A stretch of 64,000 nt of DNA from Palleronia sediminis (GTDB taxonomy: Bacteria; Pseudomonadota; Alphaproteobacteria; Rhodobacterales; Rhodobacteraceae): contig NZ_SNAA01000001.1 of NCBI RefSeq assembly GCF_004358695.1, positions 62,001-126,000 of the forward strand, written 5' to 3'. Both the position numbers and the translations under genes were made by a program. Below, in pieces: positions 23,893 to 31,402 of this stretch. Numbering within the stretch: the first letter of the stretch is position 1; every line of letters starts with the position of its first letter. Under the pieces are notes generated by a model. It saw only the letters and a program-made list of their open reading frames with translations, was not told the DNA's origin and made no database searches.

Positions 23893-24647
23893 GCCGCCAG
23901 CCCCCAACACCGCTCGGTATGGGCACAGAACCGGCATTCGAAGAAATCCCGGTTGGTGGCGATGCGCGGCAGCAACTCGCCTGCGTCGGTGGCCTGCAGG
24001 ATGCGCACGGCGCGGTCGGACATGCGCTGCGCCAGATCGGCATCGAACGGCACGAGCTCATGATGCAGCTCCGCCGTGTCCTTGTTGATCGCCGTGAACA
24101 GCGCCGGTGCGGCCGAAATCCCCGGCACCGAGGGCTCCATATAGGCCTGATAGATCGCGATCTGGGCGGCATAGACGGGCTTGGAGACAGCGACCCCGTC
24201 CTTGACGCAGGCGCGCCAGTTCTTCGCGTTCATCGTCTTGCATTCCCAGAGCGCTGGGGCGCGCAGACCAAGTGCCGCCGGGGCATCAGCGATGATCCCG
24301 TCGACATGGCCCCGGATGCGACCGCCCGCGACGGAAAAGCCGAACTGGCCGCCATCGCGTTTTTGGGTCACCAGATCGATCCCGGCCGCGCGCAGCCAGC
24401 GGATCGCCAGATCCTCGAGCTGGTGGCCGATGGCGAAGATCCGCAGCGTCTGCCCGCCGAAATCCGCACCCTCATCCTTGGGCGCACCGGCAAACTCGAA
24501 CTGCAGCGCGCGTTCGCAGGCATGTCCAAGCCGGGAGGCGCCGAGATAGGTCCGACGCGGTGTGGCTTCCCGTTCGGCGATGAGAGCTGCATCGACCAGC
24601 GCGTTGATCCGCTCGGCGGTGGAGGGGCGTGGGTTAAAATCCAGCAT
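23889..24647 (-). CDS. Cas4-like PD-(D/E)XK nuclease with Fe-S-type cysteines
   Basis: A 252-residue protein. Nuclease core: RIRGHVDGIIAD (Asp116) and LWECKTMNAKNW (Glu135, Lys137). Four cysteines fit the Cas4/AddB-type cluster pattern: C44 in GHACERALQF and C238, C241 and C247 in FECRFCAHTERCW. It probably resects DNA ends for phage recombination with the Sak4-like ATPase and SSB-like gene in the same operon. There is no CRISPR array nearby, so this is a replication/recombination nuclease rather than an adaptation protein. Confidence 0.88.
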   Translation of the reverse strand: MLDFNPRPSTAERINALVDAALIAEREATPRRTYLGASRLGHACERALQFEFAGAPKDEGADFGGQTLRIFAIGHQLEDLAIRWLRAAGIDLVTQKRDGGQFGFSVAGGRIRGHVDGIIADAPAALGLRAPALWECKTMNAKNWRACVKDGVAVSKPVYAAQIAIYQAYMEPSVPGISAAPALFTAINKDTAELHHELVPFDADLAQRMSDRAVRILQATDAGELLPRIATNRDFFECRFCAHTERCWGLAA

Positions 24648-25120
24648 CAGAACGGCACCTCCGGTGTCTGGGCCCGCGCGATGTCGGCCATGGCCTCGCG
24701 GAACCCCTCGACGGCTTCCTCGATCAGGGCGCGCACCTGCGCCTCGGTCAGTTCGGCGAAGGCGGTCTGCCAGCCGATCTCGTCCATCAGCAGGGCGATG
24801 TGTTTCATGGTGGCGGTGACAGCGAGGTGCTCCTCTTCAGTCATTCCCTGCATGGTCAGTCCTTTCTTCTGGCGGGCCGCGAACCATGCCTGACAGGGCA
24901 TCGAGCAAAACCAGCGGTGTTCGCGTGGGCGGCGTGTGTTGGGATTGAAGAAGCCGAAACCTTGCGCCGGGCACAGGCAAACGGCGCATGTAACAAAACG
25001 CGGATGCCAGTGCCGAAGACGCTCCGGGCAATCCGCAGCCGGTGAGCCGGACCCGAGAACGGTCTGGGGGACCGTTCTCCCGGCGAACGGCGGGGATGGG
25101 ATTTGCGCGACATGGTTCAC
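24647..25120 (-). CDS. DUF6511-like phage protein
   Basis: A 157-residue protein. The middle contains a zinc-finger-like set of cysteines: CAVCLCPAQGFGFF then HRWFCSMPCQAWF, with spacing like treble-clef proteins. The C-terminal half is helical (EEEHLAVTATMKHIALLMDE). Both ends overlap neighbours by 1-4 bp in the replication operon. The function is unknown; nucleic acid contact through the Cys cluster is plausible. The DUF number is from memory. Confidence 0.72.
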   Translation of the reverse strand: MNHVAQIPSPPFAGRTVPQTVLGSGSPAADCPERLRHWHPRFVTCAVCLCPAQGFGFFNPNTRRPREHRWFCSMPCQAWFAARQKKGLTMQGMTEEEHLAVTATMKHIALLMDEIGWQTAFAELTEAQVRALIEEAVEGFREAMADIARAQTPEVPF

Positions 25121-26799
25121 GCCGCCATCCGTTCTGTCCCGGCCGCCGCATCAATAGCCGCGCGGATCGCCCGTTTGTTGAACCCGAAGGTCATCAGCGC
25201 CGAGGCGTGGTAGCGCGTCAGGCCAAAATCGTGGCGGCATTCGGGAGGCAGGTATTTTAGCTGCTTGTCCGTCGGTGGCTGGCGCAGCCATCCTCGCGTC
25301 TTGAAGGCGCTTTCATCGCTCTCGTGGGTGTTGAGCCAGTCGTCGGCCTGCGCGAGGCAGACGGTGCGTTCGCCGACGCCCAGCAAGCGCGGTCGCACAC
25401 CCTTGGCCCCGCCGATGGCGTACCAAACGCCCTCCATCCAGAAGATGCCGCCCCAGGCGGTGAAGCCCGTGGCCATCAGCGCATCGTCCGTCCCGAAGAG
25501 ATCGACCCATGCGAAACTGGACCGTCTCAGCAGATCGATCTCGGTCATGACAAAGCCCGAGAGCGGCACTGCGTCCGCGCCGGTCTCGCCTTCGTCCTGG
25601 AGCAACATCTCGCCGCAGAGCGGGCATTCGGTGGCGGCGAGCGGGATCTCTGCCGCGCAGGCCGGGCAAGTTTTCATCGGGGCTTCACCGGTGCCGATCT
25701 TGCCATCCAGATCGACATCCTGCTCCAGCGTGCCGTGGATCAGGCTCGACGTCCCGAAATCCAGAACCACGCAATCGGTCTTGACGATGCCGGGGTGTTC
25801 CGCCGGATCGACGGTGCGCAGGCCCCGCCCAACCATCTGGATCATGGTGGATTTGTAGGAGCTGGGGCGCAGCAGCACGACGCAGGACGTCGGCGGATGA
25901 TCCCAACCCTCAGTGAGCACCGAAACGTTAATGACCACGCGGGTCTTGCCTGCCGCGTAGTCAGCCAGGATGGCCTTGCGGGTCTCGGAAGCCAGATCAC
26001 CATGGATCAGCGCGGCCGCGATCCCCGCCGCGCGAAATGCCTCGGTCACATGTTCCGCGTGGGCAACGGTCGAACAGAAGACGACCGTCTGACGGTCCCC
26101 TGCCTTCTCACGCCAGTGGCGGATCACTTCGTCGGTGACCGGCGCGCGGTCCATGATGTCCGCCACCTCGGACATGTCGAAATCCGCGCTGGTCTTGCGG
26201 ACCGACTTCAATTCCTCCTGCACGCCCACATCGATGACAAAGGTGCGCGGCGGCACGAGGTGGCCAGACGCGATCAACTCGCCCAGACGCACCTGGTCGG
26301 CGACATTGTCGAAGACCTCGCGCAGACCTTTGCGATCGCCCCGGGTCGGTGTCGCCGTCACCCCGAAAACCCGGGCGTCAGGATTGGCGTCGCGCACCCG
26401 GTCGATGATCCGGCGGTAGCTGTCCGCCACCGCGTGATGTGCCTCGTCGATCACCAGCAGATCAAGGCGCGGCATGGCGGCCAGGTTTGACGCCCGCGCC
26501 AGTGTGGGCACCATGGCGAAGGTGACGTCGCCACCCCAGGATTTCTCGGTGGCGTCGATCACCGAGGTGGATGCCTCCGGCACCACACGCTGGAACTTGG
26601 CGCGGTTCTGCGCGGTCAACTCGTCACGATGCGCCAGAACACAGGCCTTGGCACCGTCGCCGATCATCTCGCCGGTGACCGCCGAGAGCATGATGGTTTT
26701 GCCCGCGCCGGTGGGTGCCACGCCCAACGTGTTGCTGCGGGAGGCGAGCGCAGCAACACTGCGCTCGACAAAGGTTTTCTGGCGGGGGCGAAGGCGCAT
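25117..26799 (-). CDS. SF2 DEAD/DEAH-box helicase
   Basis: A 560-residue protein. Motif I LGVAPTGAGKTIMLSAVTGE (about 25-44), motif II LLVIDEAHHAVADSYRR, motif III VFGVTATPTRGDRKGL, then the second RecA domain with TVVFCSTVAHAEHVTEAFR and motif VI MIQMVGRGLRTVD. A Cys4 zinc ribbon (CPACAAEIPLAATECPLCG, about 385-403) and a C-terminal unknown domain follow. It resembles UvrB/RecG-like phage helicases that load or restart replication forks. It follows the SSB-like gene by 12 bp. Confidence 0.92.
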   Translation of the reverse strand: MRLRPRQKTFVERSVAALASRSNTLGVAPTGAGKTIMLSAVTGEMIGDGAKACVLAHRDELTAQNRAKFQRVVPEASTSVIDATEKSWGGDVTFAMVPTLARASNLAAMPRLDLLVIDEAHHAVADSYRRIIDRVRDANPDARVFGVTATPTRGDRKGLREVFDNVADQVRLGELIASGHLVPPRTFVIDVGVQEELKSVRKTSADFDMSEVADIMDRAPVTDEVIRHWREKAGDRQTVVFCSTVAHAEHVTEAFRAAGIAAALIHGDLASETRKAILADYAAGKTRVVINVSVLTEGWDHPPTSCVVLLRPSSYKSTMIQMVGRGLRTVDPAEHPGIVKTDCVVLDFGTSSLIHGTLEQDVDLDGKIGTGEAPMKTCPACAAEIPLAATECPLCGEMLLQDEGETGADAVPLSGFVMTEIDLLRRSSFAWVDLFGTDDALMATGFTAWGGIFWMEGVWYAIGGAKGVRPRLLGVGERTVCLAQADDWLNTHESDESAFKTRGWLRQPPTDKQLKYLPPECRHDFGLTRYHASALMTFGFNKRAIRAAIDAAAGTERMAA

Positions 26800-26811
26800 G
26801 ACCGATACCCC

Positions 26812-27438
26812 TTACTGTGCCCAGCTCGGCCGCCCGGGGGCACCGGGGTTGGCTGCTGGCGGATTGGACGAGGACGTTGGGGCGGCAGCATTCTGCTGCG
26901 GAGTGGCCCCCGGCCCGGCGTTACCACTGAACTGCAGGGGCGCCGTTCCCATGACCTGCGCATAGTCGCGATGGTCAGGCGTGACCGCGCTGCGGATCTC
27001 GTTCTTGTCGTCACCGCTTGCATCGGTGCCGATATCAATGCGGGCGATGAACTCGATCCCGTCCAGATCGGCAAAGCCGCTAATGCGCCGCGCCGCCTGC
27101 GCCTCGGCCGACATGTCCTTGTCGGAAATCCCGCGCGCCGAATTCAGCATACCGCGCACGAGGCTGCGGCCCATGTTGGTCCAGTCTGGCCCCTTGGGGC
27201 TGTAAAGACCGATCAGCGTGAATATCTTGCGCCGGGCATAGGGACCCTCGGTCACGGTGAACTCGCCGTTCAGGTACACCGCGCCAGTGGAGCCGCGCGT
27301 GGCATAGCCGCCGGTCCACCCCTGCGAGGCATCGTCGAACCCGCCGGGGCGGATAGTCAGGCGCACCTTGGCCAGCGTGCCCTTCGGGATGAGGTTGGTG
27401 TTGCTCTGCGCGTCGTTGAAATCGTTCCAGGAACCCAT
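26812..27438 (-). CDS. phage single-strand DNA-binding-like protein
   Basis: A 208-residue protein. A beta-rich N-terminal two thirds (VRLTIRPGGFDDASQGWTGG, EFTVTEGPYARRKIFTLIGL) and a Gly/Pro/Ala/Asn-rich disordered C-terminus give the shape of an SSB with a flexible tail, but the tail lacks the usual acidic end. Conserved in this operon position between the Sak4-like ATPase and the helicase. I call it SSB-like on context and domain shape only. Confidence 0.55.
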   Translation of the reverse strand: MGSWNDFNDAQSNTNLIPKGTLAKVRLTIRPGGFDDASQGWTGGYATRGSTGAVYLNGEFTVTEGPYARRKIFTLIGLYSPKGPDWTNMGRSLVRGMLNSARGISDKDMSAEAQAARRISGFADLDGIEFIARIDIGTDASGDDKNEIRSAVTPDHRDYAQVMGTAPLQFSGNAGPGATPQQNAAAPTSSSNPPAANPGAPGRPSWAQ

Positions 27439-27457
27439 GGGGAACCTCCTTTTCTGA

Positions 27458-28333
27458 TCAGTTTTGCGGTTTGGATTGTTTGTCGGTCGGCGGATCGGCG
27501 GGTGGTGGCGCGTAGGTCAGCCGGTCGGGTGCCGGTATCGCGGGCGTCCGGATCTTCGCCATCAGGCGGCCGAGATGGGGTTCTTCGACTTGGGCCAGGC
27601 GGCCGGAGCGGTCCTTTGCCGGAAAGCCCCAGGGATTGATCGTCTGGCAGACGAAGGCGCGATACGGATCGCCGCCATCGGCCTTCAACTCCGCCATGGT
27701 GATCACCTCATCGACGATCCCCGGCAGCTCGAGCCCGGTCTTGGAACCGTCGATCTGCGGCTGGAACACCTTGCGATTGAAGTCGTCGAGCTTCTCGTCG
27801 AGGATCCCGACGAACCAGACGTTCTTGGCCCGCGTGTGCTGGAGGTGGGTGAGCCAGCCGATCATCTCGCGGCCGTGCAGACCGTAAGCGCCACGGACAT
27901 CCGGCTTGCCGGTTTTCTCCGACAGCGCTTCTGGCTGGCCCTTGCACCACCCGAAGCACAGCCGCCCGGCGACGGTGATCGAGTCGACGAAGATCGTATC
28001 GTAGCGGTCGAGCGCTGCCGGATCACCGAAGCGGTCGCAGACGGCCTTGTAATGGGCCGGGCTATAGGGCTGCTCGTCGCGCAGTGCCGGGTTGGGCCCG
28101 CCGATGAACACCGCGAAATCCCGGCATTCCGCCCATGTGCGCGGCCGGATGCTGTCGCCCGCCCAGCCCTCGATGGCGAGATCGCCCGCTTCGAGATCCA
28201 TGAACAGCGTGCGCTCAGGGTCGAGCGTCCAGAGCAGTGAGGTTTTGCCGATTCCACTCTTGCCGAAGATACAGCCCTTGATGCCGCGCGGCTCCGCCAA
28301 CCGCTGGTCGGCGCTGATGATGGGGAGGCTCAC
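27458..28333 (-). CDS. Sak4-like / AAA_24 RecA-fold ATPase
   Basis: A 291-residue protein. Walker A GCIFGKSGIGKTSLLWTL (about 20-37), Walker B-like YDTIFVDSITVAGRLCF, and a later segment VWFVGILDEKLDDFNRK. The closest type is the single-domain RecA-like phage annealing/recombination ATPases (Sak4, AAA_24). With the Cas4-like nuclease and SSB-like gene it would form the phage recombination module. The C-terminal 25 residues are Pro-rich. It overlaps the upstream gene by 4 bp. Confidence 0.82.
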   Translation of the reverse strand: MSLPIISADQRLAEPRGIKGCIFGKSGIGKTSLLWTLDPERTLFMDLEAGDLAIEGWAGDSIRPRTWAECRDFAVFIGGPNPALRDEQPYSPAHYKAVCDRFGDPAALDRYDTIFVDSITVAGRLCFGWCKGQPEALSEKTGKPDVRGAYGLHGREMIGWLTHLQHTRAKNVWFVGILDEKLDDFNRKVFQPQIDGSKTGLELPGIVDEVITMAELKADGGDPYRAFVCQTINPWGFPAKDRSGRLAQVEEPHLGRLMAKIRTPAIPAPDRLTYAPPPADPPTDKQSKPQN

Positions 28334-28863
28334 TGCTCGGCCCCCTGCGCGAGGATCTCGACCTTCAGCGTGCCGGGCCTCACGGTGCGCGCGGGCTCGA
28401 AACCCTGCCGGATGGCCTCGGGCCAGGCCGCGTATTTGCGCTCGGGCACCTTGAAGGAGAGATCAACGTATTCGGCGGGGTCGTCGCCTGCATCGCAGAT
28501 CCGCGCGACCATCGCAGCCAACCGGTCCTGATCCCAACCCACCCGTTTTGGCAGATCGGCGACCACGGTGAAATCGCCGTCATCGAATCGGACCGTGCCG
28601 GTGTCCTTGCCTGCGGCCTGGCGTTCTTCGGTGGCGCGAGTGGCGTAGCGGATGGCCAGTCCGGCATCGAAGCGGGTCTTGGCGGCCTTGTCGCGCTTCA
28701 GGCGCTCGTCGATCTCGCGCTGCAGGATTGCCAGCAACTCGACCGGCAGGGCCGCTATTTCGGCGGCGGTGAGCGACGGCAGATCGTCGGGCGTGGGTGT
28801 GTTCTCGGGGAATGGCATGAATTGGTCTCCGTGATCGGTGAAAAAGGTTTGGAAGGCGGACAT
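28330..28863 (-). CDS. conserved phage protein, unknown function
   Basis: The ATG at 28863 overlaps the upstream stop (TGATG); an alternative ATG at 28818 (MPFPENTPTPDDLPSLTAAE) has a better GGAG. A long charged helix (LLAILQREIDERLKRDKAAK) is followed by a compact domain with VADLPKRVGWDQDRLAAMVA and LSFKVPERKYAAWPEAIRQG. Present in many related prophages just upstream of the Sak4-like gene, so it may assist recombination or replication. No motif gives an activity. Confidence 0.65.
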   Translation of the reverse strand: MSAFQTFFTDHGDQFMPFPENTPTPDDLPSLTAAEIAALPVELLAILQREIDERLKRDKAAKTRFDAGLAIRYATRATEERQAAGKDTGTVRFDDGDFTVVADLPKRVGWDQDRLAAMVARICDAGDDPAEYVDLSFKVPERKYAAWPEAIRQGFEPARTVRPGTLKVEILAQGAEQ

Positions 28864-29216
28864 CACGCGGCCTCCGGCTCGGCGAGCAGCAGCTCGGACA
28901 GGGAGGCAGCGGCGGCTTTGGGCTTGGGCCGGGCGACGGCGATATAGGCGAACTGATCGGGGCCCACGCGCTCCTGAACGAGATGCACGAGACCAAGTTC
29001 AGCGGCCCAGAAAGCGCGGGATCCAAGCCTGCTCAACTCGGCCCGCGCCGCATCCGACAGCCCTGAAAACACAGGGAAGATGTCGAGCACCAGAAAACCG
29101 CGATGATATTCCAGCCGGTCGCCGGGAGCGGCCTGCGCCACCCAGGCGCAGAACTCGATCTCGGTCAGCGGTCGGCTGGCGCGAACCGTGATAAAGGGTG
29201 TGGGTCCCATGAACAT
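28863..29216 (-). CDS. small conserved phage protein, unknown function
   Basis: A 117-residue protein, MFMGPTPFITVRASRPLTEI; the second Met at 29210 may be the true start. An alpha-beta N-terminus (EIEFCAWVAQAAPGDRLEYH, RGFLVLDIFPVFSG) is followed by a helical C-terminus. It is the second gene of the early operon, after the AlpA-like regulator, separated by 12 bp. No function recognised. Confidence 0.65.
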   Translation of the reverse strand: MFMGPTPFITVRASRPLTEIEFCAWVAQAAPGDRLEYHRGFLVLDIFPVFSGLSDAARAELSRLGSRAFWAAELGLVHLVQERVGPDQFAYIAVARPKPKAAAASLSELLLAEPEAA

Positions 29217-29228
29217 GATCTCCCCCCT

Positions 29229-29540
29229 CTACGAACTGCGCAGCGACATCGCCCCGGACGGGGCCCTGCCATTCAGAGGTGAGGATGTGACGGGAACAGC
29301 TGACAGCCTCCGCCCCTCTGCGGGTCCGGCTCGGTCAATTGCAGCACTCACGACTTTCGCCCGCTGCAACTGGCTCTCTTCGAAAGCTTCGATCTCCTCG
29401 CGCCGATACAGCACGCGCCCGCCAAGCTTGAGAAACGTTGGCCCCTGGCCAACATGGCGCCAACGCTCCAGCGTCCGATGGGAGATGCCCCAGCGACGGG
29501 CCAGCTCCTTCTGATTCAGGCAATGCTTTTGCAGCATCAT
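29229..29540 (-). CDS. AlpA/excisionase-like helix-turn-helix protein
   Basis: From the ATG at 29540, with GAGGAG just upstream, 103 residues. The HTH_17/MerR-type N-terminus reads LNQKELARRWGISHRTLERW, then GPTFLKLGGRVLYRREEIEA, the usual wing of AlpA/excisionase proteins. The C-terminal 40 residues are Ser/Ala/Arg-rich and probably disordered. It may act as a transcription activator or recombination directionality factor. It is first in the minus-strand early operon, downstream of a GGGGGAT repeat cluster. Confidence 0.8.
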   Translation of the reverse strand: MMLQKHCLNQKELARRWGISHRTLERWRHVGQGPTFLKLGGRVLYRREEIEAFEESQLQRAKVVSAAIDRAGPAEGRRLSAVPVTSSPLNGRAPSGAMSLRSS

Positions 29541-29607
29541 TGTCTCCTCTTCATCGTTGATGAGGACACAATGCAAATTAACGGTATGGGATGTCGTGGG
29601 GATTGGC

Positions 29608-29714
29608 GGGGGATGCGGAGGGGGATCGCGTGACCCTTGCACGACTGCACCTCCGGCAGCCTGGAGGGTGAGCCATCCCCCTCCATCCCCCACTCATCCC
29701 CCTCACGATCCCCC
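29608..29714. repeat. GGGGGAT / ATCCCCC repeat cluster in the early promoter region
   Basis: GGGGGAT at 29608 and 29620 (12 bp apart), then inverted ATCCCCC at 29675, 29685, 29696 and 29708 (10, 11 and 12 bp apart). The near-helical spacing and the two blocks facing each other suggest cooperative protein binding upstream of the AlpA-like gene. The 29541-29739 gap contains no gene. Confidence 0.6.
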
Positions 29715-29739
29715 ACCCCCGGGTGACCGGTGGTGCAAA

Positions 29740-30423
29740 TCAGTCCAGATTGAGTCGGTATCCGCCCCGGCGATCCGAGCGGATCAGGTGCCGCCAATTG
29801 ACCTGCGACTTGAATACATCGGCCATGCGCAGGCTCTTCGAACCGGCTCCGGAGAGAACCGACTTGCCGTTCTGCCACGGCTCGCCCGCCATCGCCGCGC
29901 CGTGCAATGCCCGGACCACTTCCGCCTGGATCGGCCCAAGCTTGAAGCGGCTGCCATTGCACCGCACCTCCTGGTAGTCAGCCGAGGCGATGAAGGTGGG
30001 TTCCTCAATGGCCGCACCTGCCCCGGAAAACCCGTTGGCGATCTCGAAACGGTCGCGTTCCTCGCGCCTTATCAGAAGATCGCCGATCAGAACCAGCACC
30101 GGCTCGGCGTGCTCGCAGAGCGTGGCATAATCAGCCTGGGGAGTGCGGAAGTCACTCAGGTGGACCTCACCACAGCGAAAGAGCTGAAACGCATCCCGGG
30201 CGTGCAGATCCAGCAAGCCATCATAGTGGGCCTGCTCCCACGGCACACGATGACCAACCCCGTCCCCGTTGTCTTCGTAGCCGCCGAACTCCACTGGCAC
30301 ACCAAACACCCGCATCGAAAGCCGCAGACTGTCATTCTCGGCAAGGTAGATCAGGTCGGCCTCAGAGATCCGCCAGCGGTCCAGAACCTCGGGGAGGGTA
30401 AAATACGCTTTATCGATCTCCAT
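29740..30423 (-). CDS. conserved prophage protein next to the repressor, unknown function
   Basis: A 227-residue protein starting MEIDKAYFTLPEVLDRWRIS, which looks like a short winged-helix or HTH (LPEVLDRWRISEADLIYLAE). The middle is acidic; the C-terminal part has FKLGPIQAEVVRALHGAAMA and WRHLIRSDRRGGYRLNL, resembling a winged-helix read-out domain. It is divergent from the CI-type repressor with 107 bp between, so it is probably the first repressed lytic/early gene. Regulatory role is inference. Confidence 0.7.
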   Translation of the reverse strand: MEIDKAYFTLPEVLDRWRISEADLIYLAENDSLRLSMRVFGVPVEFGGYEDNGDGVGHRVPWEQAHYDGLLDLHARDAFQLFRCGEVHLSDFRTPQADYATLCEHAEPVLVLIGDLLIRREERDRFEIANGFSGAGAAIEEPTFIASADYQEVRCNGSRFKLGPIQAEVVRALHGAAMAGEPWQNGKSVLSGAGSKSLRMADVFKSQVNWRHLIRSDRRGGYRLNLD

Positions 30424-30449
30424 CCGCCCTCGATTCCCGCCGCTAAATG

Positions 30450-30507
30450 TTTATACTTTGTTCTAGTTGCTTGACGTTATCGGATCAATCCTATTTTATC
30501 CTATTTA
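30450..30507. promoter_or_regulatory. divergent repressor/early promoter region with direct-repeat operators
   Basis: Minus-strand TATAAA (30455-30450) is a good -10 toward the 227-aa gene. Plus-strand TTGACG (30471-30476) with TTTTAT 17 bp on (30494-30499) can drive the repressor. Two direct repeats TCCTATTT at 30489 and 30499, exactly 10 bp apart, overlap the repressor -10 and are likely operator half-sites. Confidence 0.55.
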
Positions 30508-30530
30508 GTCCACAGCCCCTTGGGGAAATC

Positions 30531-31208
30531 ATGACCGAGCAACATACCCTTGCCGACCGCCTCCGCGCCCGCGCCGATCAACTTGGCCTCAGCCCGGCGC
30601 ATGTCGCCGAGATGGCCGGTGTGAACCGCTCCTTCGTCTACGACATCCTGCGCGGGCGATCGACGCGCCCCGGGATCGAAAAGCTCCGCGAGGTCGCGGC
30701 AGTCCTGAAGGTGGATCGCGACTGGTTGATCCACGGCATCGGCGACGTGGACGGCACGCCGCCCTTCATCGACAATCCTGACGAAGCCTTTGTGGCGATT
30801 GCACATGCCAGCCCGCGCCCCTCAATGGGCGGCGGCGCGGTGGTGCTTGAAGATCGCGACACGCCGGGCCGCGCCTATCACTTCCGCCGGTCCTGGATAA
30901 AGGGCAGCCTCAAGGCCAGCCCCTCGCAGCTGCGCATCATGCATGTTGAAGGCGACAGCATGGCCCCTACCCTGCTGGACGGCGATACGGTGCTGGTCGA
31001 CATGGCGCGCAAGACTCCGAACCCGCCCGGGATCTTCGTGCTGAACGACGGGATGGGCTTGGTCGCCAAGCGGCTGGAGCACATCCCGAACAGCGATCCA
31101 TCCGCGGTGCGGGTCATCTCCGACAACAGCTTTTACAGCCCCTACGAGCGCACGGTCGAAGAGATCCACGTCATCGGGCGGATCCGCTGGTTCGCGCGAG
31201 AAATATAG
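30531..31208 (+). CDS. CI/LexA-type phage repressor with S24 peptidase domain
   Basis: From the ATG at 30531 (225 residues) with GGGGAAATC upstream. The N-terminal HTH_XRE domain contains LADRLRARADQLGLSPAHVA and VNRSFVYDILRGRS. The C-terminal S24 domain has the Ser143 region VEGDSMAPTLLDGDTVLVD and the Lys180 region MGLVAKRLEH, the Ser-Lys dyad of self-cleaving repressors. It should hold the lytic promoters off and be inactivated after RecA activation. It is transcribed away from the early operon, the classical immunity layout. Confidence 0.92.
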   Translation: MTEQHTLADRLRARADQLGLSPAHVAEMAGVNRSFVYDILRGRSTRPGIEKLREVAAVLKVDRDWLIHGIGDVDGTPPFIDNPDEAFVAIAHASPRPSMGGGAVVLEDRDTPGRAYHFRRSWIKGSLKASPSQLRIMHVEGDSMAPTLLDGDTVLVDMARKTPNPPGIFVLNDGMGLVAKRLEHIPNSDPSAVRVISDNSFYSPYERTVEEIHVIGRIRWFAREI

Positions 31209-31402
31209 AGGCAGTGTGGTTTGCCAAGTTCAATACACTTATTGATGATCAGATACTGAAACCGTTTCCGGAACGATCCAAATGCATCCAGAGAGCCTGC
31301 TAAACTTTATCACGCAGCGAATGCGAATGTCCCACATCTATCAACCGGTGGTGTTGCGAGAGTTATTGCTGTCAGATGGACAGGCGACCGTTGAACAGAT
31401 TG

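Noticed and set aside
23889-24647. CRISPR adaptation (Cas4) locus
   Set aside because: The nuclease is Cas4-like in fold only; no repeats, cas1 or cas2 are in the window and the gene lies in a phage replication operon.
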